From a virus: DNA of 21,983 nucleotides. The translations under genes were made by a program, and so were the position numbers. Location: positions 1 through 21,983 of IMG/VR virus record IMGVR_UViG_3300000227_000032; one strand, written 5' to 3'. Shown here one piece after another: positions 17,282 to 21,983 of this stretch (its first letter is position 1; each line of letters opens with the position of its first letter). The notes under the pieces are model-generated. The model made no database searches. It was not told the origin of the DNA and worked only from the letters and a program-made list of their open reading frames with translations.

Positions 17282-19357
17282 TTAAACTGGCATCCTGCCA
17301 GCTTTAGCCAAGTCCGCGGCGAGTTTCTTTTCTTCCATTTCCTGAATCCGCGCCTGATTTTCCTGCATAATCCGCAGATACTTGGATTTGTTCGGCAAAG
17401 AACTAAGTTCCATCAGAAGTTCCGGAGGCACGGGAAGACCATTTCTTGCAGCTTCAAGCCACATTGAGAATTGGGCTTCCTTGGCAGTAACGGAGAAATT
17501 CTGTTCGCCTATTTGTATATCATACTCAGATAAATCCCTTGTGGAAAGTAGTCTGAGAATATTTTGCATAATTACCTGGTCCTGATCGGGGGTTCTCTGC
17601 GCAGGGATTTCCTGCCCGGCGATATGGAGCGGGGAGGTTCTATGCGGGTCTGAGGCCTCCGCGAGAACTATTCTGGCAATTCTTTCTGGAGTATAAAACT
17701 TCTGAACCAGTTTGAAAACTTTTCTGAACATTACCTGCTTGGACAGAGAGAAGTTATCAAAAATTCTCTCATTGCCCATGAGGCTGCCTCGAGCTTCCTG
17801 CATACGGGCACTGCCGGATTCATAGCCGGTCTTGGATTGTCCATGCATAGCCGGGCTGATATTGGTAACTCCGTCTAATATGCTTAGATTCATTGTGTGC
17901 ATGGTGAACAATTCCACGGGGAATGGAGGCATTTCAGCAGGAATGGGGGGTCTGGTTGTATCGGCTATCTTGGCGTGCCAACCGGAACCACCGGATTCAT
18001 TGATAAACTTATTTTTATGCTTGGGGTCGTCGAAGGTATCATTATCGTAAAACCAACCCCGGCCAAGGATTCGGTTAACCAAGTCTATCGACTGGCTCGA
18101 TCTCTTGTTAAGCTCCCTCTGAGGGTCTTTCATTGATTCAACTTTACCAAAGAAATCCCCGTCATCGAACTTATACGCATAGACCGGGATAAGTGAAAAG
18201 CCCTCGTAAGGCCTGACAGGATAAAAATCCCGGATAAACTCTCCACCTATGGTTACAGTAACTCTGATTCGGCTCCGAGGAAAGGACATTCTCTGGAGGC
18301 CGGGGATGTTTTTTGCCTTGGCATAGACTTGTTTGTCAACCTCCATGCTAAAACTGCCATCAGAACTCATAATCCACAAAGCTTCACGAAATTCCTTAAT
18401 TTCATGCTCAATAATTCGAATTCGTTTGTGGAGCTTATCAACTATTTCTACATCAGAGCTGTAACCCTCGATGGCTGCCATCGTTGCTGAACCTTTATCC
18501 GTTACAAGTTTAATTGGGTCGGATATGTTAGTTGAACTGGCAGACATTAAATGTTCTTCAATCTTTTTATACTGGTCCGGGTAGGTTACTTTTGCTTCCC
18601 CAAATGACAACCATTTGGCTTTGTGGCAGTGAGTCGCATCACTGGCGTCCAGTTTTGTATGGGCCCCAAAGTAGCCATCCTGCCAGGGGAATCTTTCAAT
18701 GAGAATATCGCCGAGAGGGTTGCGCTCCTGAGTCATACCAAGGTGGAAAAGGCCTCTGCCGGGGATAATCTCATCTTCAAAAATTTGAATTTCTTCGGTT
18801 ATAAGATTATTTTGTTTGCCTATCCGTATTAGAACCGCGGTAACAATATCAGCTAAACCTTCATCGGAGCCTTCGACTGGAAAAGCCCGAGGGTCTAAGC
18901 GGTTCTGTCTGGCCAAACCGGATAGAACGTCAATCTTACTTTGGGTGTAGTTGAGAACCTGGGTAGCTCTTTTCTTGGCTTTGAGGTGATTGATATCTTC
19001 CCGGTTCCACTGATCACCTTTCACAAAGCGGACGGATTCTTTACCCTTCTCCCGGGAGTCGTGCTCTATGGCACAGGCTTCTTTGAACAGAGCTATGGCT
19101 TCATCAGCCAGCTCTTTTTCATTTCTCTTCGGGGGTTTTTCCGGTAAAGCATCTTCTTCGGTTAGAGGAAAAACCTCATGAGTGTGGGCGGACATGGGGG
19201 TAAGGATTATAGCCATTGAACCGTCTGGATTCGGGGCTATAGTAACCGGATGTGTGTGGTTGTTATCCACAGAGGTAGTTAATTCAGACACCCCTTCAGC
19301 AATGTAAAAGATGTGCCAATGTCCATCAGCTTCAGTTGTCCGGTATAATTTTCCCAT
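17282..19357 (-). CDS. Portal protein with N-terminal histidine-rich extension
   Basis: This 691-residue P22-type portal contains FVKGDQW (111-117), a landmark of these portals, and VLNYTQSKIDVLSGL (~134-148). The long C-terminal part is helical, as in the portal stem and crown/barrel. It forms the dodecameric DNA gate and binds terminase and gp4. The first ~65 residues are unlike a usual portal: three HxH pairs occur at residues 13/15, 34/36 and 58/60. An in-frame TAG four codons upstream fixes the ATG as the earliest start; only a weak GGTAG lies before it. The gene starts 42 bases after terminase large. The extension could bind metal or contact internal proteins. Confidence 0.9.
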   Translation of the reverse strand: MGKLYRTTEADGHWHIFYIAEGVSELTTSVDNNHTHPVTIAPNPDGSMAIILTPMSAHTHEVFPLTEEDALPEKPPKRNEKELADEAIALFKEACAIEHDSREKGKESVRFVKGDQWNREDINHLKAKKRATQVLNYTQSKIDVLSGLARQNRLDPRAFPVEGSDEGLADIVTAVLIRIGKQNNLITEEIQIFEDEIIPGRGLFHLGMTQERNPLGDILIERFPWQDGYFGAHTKLDASDATHCHKAKWLSFGEAKVTYPDQYKKIEEHLMSASSTNISDPIKLVTDKGSATMAAIEGYSSDVEIVDKLHKRIRIIEHEIKEFREALWIMSSDGSFSMEVDKQVYAKAKNIPGLQRMSFPRSRIRVTVTIGGEFIRDFYPVRPYEGFSLIPVYAYKFDDGDFFGKVESMKDPQRELNKRSSQSIDLVNRILGRGWFYDNDTFDDPKHKNKFINESGGSGWHAKIADTTRPPIPAEMPPFPVELFTMHTMNLSILDGVTNISPAMHGQSKTGYESGSARMQEARGSLMGNERIFDNFSLSKQVMFRKVFKLVQKFYTPERIARIVLAEASDPHRTSPLHIAGQEIPAQRTPDQDQVIMQNILRLLSTRDLSEYDIQIGEQNFSVTAKEAQFSMWLEAARNGLPVPPELLMELSSLPNKSKYLRIMQENQARIQEMEEKKLAADLAKAGRMPV

Positions 19358-19399
19358 AACTATATACTACCAGTTAATATGCACGTATGCAAGCATGTT

Positions 19400-21034
19400 T
19401 CATACAGTCATCCAAGAATAACGATCATTTGTGTACAGGTCATCATCGTCTGACGAGTATGGGTCTCGGACTCGACGATCAATTTTATCCGAATTTACAC
19501 TCATATAAGATCGACCACGATCGGCCATCGTTACCATGTAGGCGTCAAACAGGTTGGGGCTAAGGATACCTCGGGATTTCATCTTGGACTTTGATTCTAT
19601 TTTGATCTTTCCACTGTCTTCATCGCTGGCATCCCTCTGCATAACAGCTAACTCCTGGCGAAATTTACGGGTAAGCCGGTGAGATGAAGGGATGGAGACA
19701 AGACCTTGTTCGAATTGTTCACGGACAAGCCAGCAAAGTTCATCGCGGAGTCGATTGAACTTTTTCCGGTCATCCCGAGGACGGGTGGAGACGTCGACAC
19801 CTTTAACTTTCCCGGGAAATCGCCTCTTGAGTAGGTCATAAACCCCGGCTCCATTACCGATGATGTCAATATACATGATATCACATTCCCATTCAATGAA
19901 AACCTGAGCGATTTCATCAGCCAGTTCCACAGTATCAAGCCGGGTGAACTCAATAAAGTCCCGAATTTTATGAGCATCCCGAATAAGGCAGGCCGCGGGA
20001 TCTCCACCTTGCCTGGAGGGGTCGACTCCCATAACCCTAAGAGCCTCAGGGCTCGGGGTAATATCCCGGTCGATAGCATTATCAATCCATTCCTGAGGGA
20101 TGAGGGTATTTTCGGACTGCTCTGGGGGAAGACCAAGCACGTTAACTCGGTATTCATAAGAGTTTTCACCATAGATATTTTTGATTTTCTCAATCTGAGA
20201 GATGTCAACATTTTCCGAAAAGCGGGAATCCCAGTGGAGGGTTTTCCAGTATTGGCTGCGGTTGGGGGAAAACTGAGTTTCATAAGCGTAACCGTAGTTT
20301 TTCGTCGGGTTAAAAATCATCAAAATGAAGTTAACCGGCCCAGTGAGAGTGGTTTCAAGTGAAGTCAGGATAGGTTGGGGGACACCATCTGCTTCATCAA
20401 TCCCGATCATCATAAAATCTTCATGGAGACCATCCATATTCTTTGATTGTTGCTCTTCAGTGGAATTCTTCGGAGCCGTTCTTAAGCGAATGAACCAGTT
20501 CTTGCCTTCATCTTCAGGCCTTTCCGGGTCTTTTGAATAAATCTTGTCGGCCTGAATTACTACATTATCCCGGAAAATGAAACAGGGTTCCCCATGTTCA
20601 TCAAGCCGGTTAGCCCACTTGGACATTTCCGAAAGCAGAACGTCACGAAGCTGATCTCTGGATGGCCCGGTAAGGGGAACTTTTGAAGAGTAGAAACAGG
20701 TATGAAACCACCAGCAGCACCATGCCAGAAAAGCATCTTTACCGGTTCCTTTACCGGACATAATAGACAGGCCGACGAGGCCTGCGTAATGTTCTTCTTC
20801 GGGGGTCAGGGGTTGTTTCTTCCACTTCTTCATTTTAGCCGTAACAAGTTTTCCCAGTTCCATAAGGGCTTCAGTCTGTTGGGTTGTCGGCTTAACCCCC
20901 AGGGCTTCTACACAATACCGGAGGGGGTTGACCTGCCATTCGTCGATCAGCTCAACAAACTGATTCTCAATCTGCTGGTTTTCTTCGACTGGTTGCAATT
21001 CCAACGGCTTTGATGATGGAGAGCTTTTTAACAT
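19400..21034 (-). CDS. terL: Terminase large subunit
   Basis: At 544 residues it has both motor and nuclease parts. Walker A is SGKGTGKD (93-100), with Asp where Thr/Ser usually follows the Lys. Walker B is MMIGIDEAD (208-216; D213, E214). The RNase H-like nuclease contains VMGVDPS (D338), IMYIDIIGNG (D390) and PNLFDAYM (D497). It uses ATP to drive DNA into the head through the portal and cuts concatemers. The gene overlaps the terminase small subunit by 68 bases, with no clear Shine-Dalgarno close to the ATG, which suggests translational coupling. The next methionine (58) would remove conserved sequence, so I kept this start. Confidence 0.93.
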   Translation of the reverse strand: MLKSSPSSKPLELQPVEENQQIENQFVELIDEWQVNPLRYCVEALGVKPTTQQTEALMELGKLVTAKMKKWKKQPLTPEEEHYAGLVGLSIMSGKGTGKDAFLAWCCWWFHTCFYSSKVPLTGPSRDQLRDVLLSEMSKWANRLDEHGEPCFIFRDNVVIQADKIYSKDPERPEDEGKNWFIRLRTAPKNSTEEQQSKNMDGLHEDFMMIGIDEADGVPQPILTSLETTLTGPVNFILMIFNPTKNYGYAYETQFSPNRSQYWKTLHWDSRFSENVDISQIEKIKNIYGENSYEYRVNVLGLPPEQSENTLIPQEWIDNAIDRDITPSPEALRVMGVDPSRQGGDPAACLIRDAHKIRDFIEFTRLDTVELADEIAQVFIEWECDIMYIDIIGNGAGVYDLLKRRFPGKVKGVDVSTRPRDDRKKFNRLRDELCWLVREQFEQGLVSIPSSHRLTRKFRQELAVMQRDASDEDSGKIKIESKSKMKSRGILSPNLFDAYMVTMADRGRSYMSVNSDKIDRRVRDPYSSDDDDLYTNDRYSWMTV

Positions 21035-21506
21035 TCTCGGTACTTTCTTCCCTCAATAGACGAGTGGTTTTTACAAGATCGCTAATATACCGGAGGCGAT
21101 GTTCCGGTTTCATACAACGAAGATCAGACGCGGGTATGTCGATCAGAGTGGAGATAACCTCTTCAATACGGTTAGCTATAGCCAGCTCTTTTTGAACAGG
21201 GGTGGCATCCGGCCCTATAGCCTGAACAGCTCGCACAAAATTCTTCAGATTCCGGGTTTGTTCTTCCACAGGTAACAGTTCTTCGCGTTGGGGCAGTCCC
21301 CGGTCTATCCGAACTTCTACCTGCTGTTGTTCGAGCATTTCGATAAACTCGGGATATTGAGTTTTAAACCTGGCCATTCGACTATAAATGCTGTTAATTG
21401 AATCTACATTGTAGGCTACGGCGGCTTCGCGATACGACATACCGTCGACGATTATCCGTCGAATCATATCCAAATCCTGGGCTTCGGTTGTCTTTTTCCT
21501 GCTCAT
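20967..21506 (-). CDS. terS: Terminase small subunit
   Basis: The 179-residue protein starts with a basic stretch, then DMIRRIIVDGMSYREAAVAYNV and IYSRMARF (14-50), a helix-turn-helix that would recognise the packaging site. The rest is helical, fitting the oligomerisation region of small terminase subunits. It lies directly before terL and overlaps it by 68 bases. The first ATG (21506) has no good ribosome site and coincides with the predicted transcription start, so either the message is leaderless or translation starts at residue 14 (21467), preceded by AGGA 7 bases away. The call rests on HTH, size and position. Confidence 0.8.
   Translation of the reverse strand: MSRKKTTEAQDLDMIRRIIVDGMSYREAAVAYNVDSINSIYSRMARFKTQYPEFIEMLEQQQVEVRIDRGLPQREELLPVEEQTRNLKNFVRAVQAIGPDATPVQKELAIANRIEEVISTLIDIPASDLRCMKPEHRLRYISDLVKTTRLLREESTENVKKLSIIKAVGIATSRRKPAD
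21475..21478 (-). promoter_or_regulatory. Alternative ribosome binding site for terminase small subunit
   Basis: AGGA lies 7 bases before the ATG at 21467 (residue 14 of the longer frame). The upstream ATG lacks such a site, so this could decide the true start. The HTH is still kept by the shorter form. Confidence 0.4.
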
Positions 21507-21512
21507 ATTCCC

Positions 21513-21541
21513 AATATAGCAGGTCTAGTTTCTTTTTGCAA
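21513..21541 (-). promoter_or_regulatory. Sigma70-like promoter for the leftward virion genes
   Basis: TTGCAA (21536-21541) and TATATT (21513-21518) are 17 bases apart on the minus strand, matching consensus spacing; the -10 fits 5 of 6 and the -35 4 of 6. The predicted start is about 21506, at the first ATG of the terminase small subunit. It is the only good leftward promoter I see ahead of the packaging and head genes. Judged by eye only. Confidence 0.5.
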
Positions 21542-21668
21542 ACCGGTACCTGAACGCGTTTAAATTCGAATATATAATTTTCGTACAACTAGATTTTTGA
21601 AAGGAAGATACGTTTTTGAGCGGGCGGGGGCTAGGCGCACACAAAACAATCACTACCAGCGAGACGCG

Positions 21669-21674
21669 TATAAT
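21669..21674 (+). promoter_or_regulatory. Possible rightward -10 box
   Basis: A perfect TATAAT lies 15 bases before the ATG of the Asp/Gly-repeat frame. No good -35 is present at the proper distance and there is no TG extension, so it is only a candidate rightward promoter. Confidence 0.25.
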
Positions 21675-21675
21675 A

Positions 21676-21694
21676 TGTACCCCGTACAATGTAC
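21676..21694. promoter_or_regulatory. Operator-like overlapping inverted repeats
   Basis: TGTAC-CCC-GTACA is followed after one A by TGTAC, so two perfect 5-bp inverted repeats share the middle arm. They lie between the candidate -10 and the rightward repeat ORF and overlap its first codons. Such symmetry is typical of dimer-binding sites, but could be chance. Confidence 0.35.
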
Positions 21695-21983
21695 GATGAT
21701 GATATCGGTGATATCGGTGATGATATCGGTGATATCGGTGATGATATCGGTGATATCGGTGATGATGACGGCGATGCCGGCGATGCCGGCGATGCCAGCG
21801 ATGGTGATAGTGGTGACGATGGTGATGACGGTGACGATGGTGACGATGGTGATGACGGTGATGACGGTGATGGTGATGGTGATGGTGATGGTGATGGTGA
21901 TGGTGATGGTGATGGTGATGGTGATGGTGATGGTGACGACGGTGATGGTGATGGTGATGGTGATGGTGATGGTGATGGTGATG
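21689..21983 (+). CDS. Asp/Gly-repeat acidic protein, partial (3' end outside window)
   Basis: A rightward frame opens at ATG 21689 and runs 98 codons to the window edge. A TAA lies in frame just upstream (21671-21673), so this ATG is the earliest. After Met-Tyr the sequence consists of three 7-residue DDIGDIG units, then DGDAGDAGDAS and a long Asp/Gly tract with DGDG and DDG steps. Every codon from the fourth on ends in T or C, and local variation is mainly GAT/GAC and GGT/GGC, silent in this frame but not in others. This supports real coding. The product would be extremely acidic and low in complexity. No Shine-Dalgarno is seen. It may instead be noncoding simple-sequence DNA at a contig end. 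Confidence 0.35.
   Translation, partial: MYDDDIGDIGDDIGDIGDDIGDIGDDDGDAGDAGDASDGDSGDDGDDGDDGDDGDDGDDGDGDGDGDGDGDGDGDGDGDGDGDDGDGDGDGDGDGDGD
21698..21760 (+). repeat. Three perfect 21-bp tandem repeats
   Basis: Each unit is GAT followed by two copies of GATATCGGT. The units start at 21698, 21719 and 21740 and are identical. They encode DDIGDIG in the rightward frame. Each contains two EcoRV-like GATATC palindromes. Confidence 0.9.
21761..21983 (+). repeat. Low-complexity GAT/GGT (GGTGAT) repeat tract
   Basis: After the 21-bp repeats the DNA passes through GGCGATGCC-type steps into GGTGAC/GATGGT and then nearly pure GGTGAT hexamers, with one GGTGACGAC interruption near 21930. It reaches the edge of the window. 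The pure hexamer part is prone to slippage and assembly collapse. Confidence 0.9.

Noticed and set aside
19358-19399. Promoter before the portal gene
   Set aside because: TTGCAT-17-TAGTAT is a poor match and the region is only 42 bases between coupled genes; not enough to call.
21394-21588. 64-codon minus-strand ORF overlapping terminase small subunit
   Set aside because: Shares DNA with the HTH gene in another frame, begins upstream of the predicted promoter start, and lacks domain features.
21698-21983. CRISPR array
   Set aside because: The repeats are direct and adjacent with no unique spacers, and the tract decays into hexamers.

Overview
The window is part of the genome of a tailed double-stranded DNA bacteriophage (Caudoviricetes), or a prophage of one. 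The neck genes are of the P22 type (gp4-like connector and gp10-like tail factor), so a short-tailed, podovirus-like particle is likely. No tape-measure, tail-tube, sheath or baseplate genes are visible. Most genes are preceded by good AGGAG/GGAGG-type Shine-Dalgarno sites and genes abut or overlap by a few bases, which fits a bacterial host. The host cannot be named from the sequence. No integrase, repressor, replication, lysis, tRNA or CRISPR feature was seen. The virion genes occupy almost the whole window and all read leftwards (minus strand).

In transcription order, from right to left: terminase small subunit (~21.5-21.0 kb), terminase large subunit (~21.0-19.4), portal with an unusual histidine-rich N-terminus (19.4-17.3), scaffold (17.3-16.4), N4-gp56/DUF4043-type major capsid protein (16.4-15.3) and a small probable head decoration protein (15.3-14.9). 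A strong stem-loop terminator at 14.85-14.89 kb separates these head genes from the neck and tail genes. Then come the gp4-like connector (14.8-14.0), a fibre-like protein (14.0-12.9), a gp10-like factor (12.9-11.7) that lacks its usual C-terminal module, and a modular Ig/InlB-repeat surface protein (11.7-10.1) that carries a module resembling that missing part. Two more fibre/surface proteins (10.1-8.3) follow, then three probable ejection proteins. The last of these is a giant polyvalent protein of at least 1997 residues, filling 1-5991 and running off the left edge. It is open at the edge, so it is easily missed by ORF callers that require a stop codon. It carries an HEIGH zincin motif, a possible ADP-ribosyltransferase-like stretch, an SH3/KOW-like segment and an LPD38-like C-terminal half.

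The right end (21507-21983) is different. It has a leftward promoter for the terminase small subunit, operator-like inverted repeats, and a low-complexity tract that runs to the edge. The tract can be read rightwards as an Asp/Gly-repeat protein. In that frame every codon from the fourth on ends in T or C and nearly all local variation is GAT/GAC or GGT/GGC, which looks like protein-level constraint rather than random simple-sequence DNA. It is also a likely place for an assembly to break.

The genes appear to work as one virion programme: terminase and portal package DNA into a scaffolded capsid, the connector and gp10-like proteins close the neck, surface and fibre proteins decorate it, and the ejection proteins enter the host with the DNA. 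The points most worth a second look are the gp10 module apparently relocated onto an Ig-repeat protein, the HxH-rich portal extension, the enzyme-bearing ejection protein, the terminator between capsid and neck genes, and the Asp-Gly repeat ORF.
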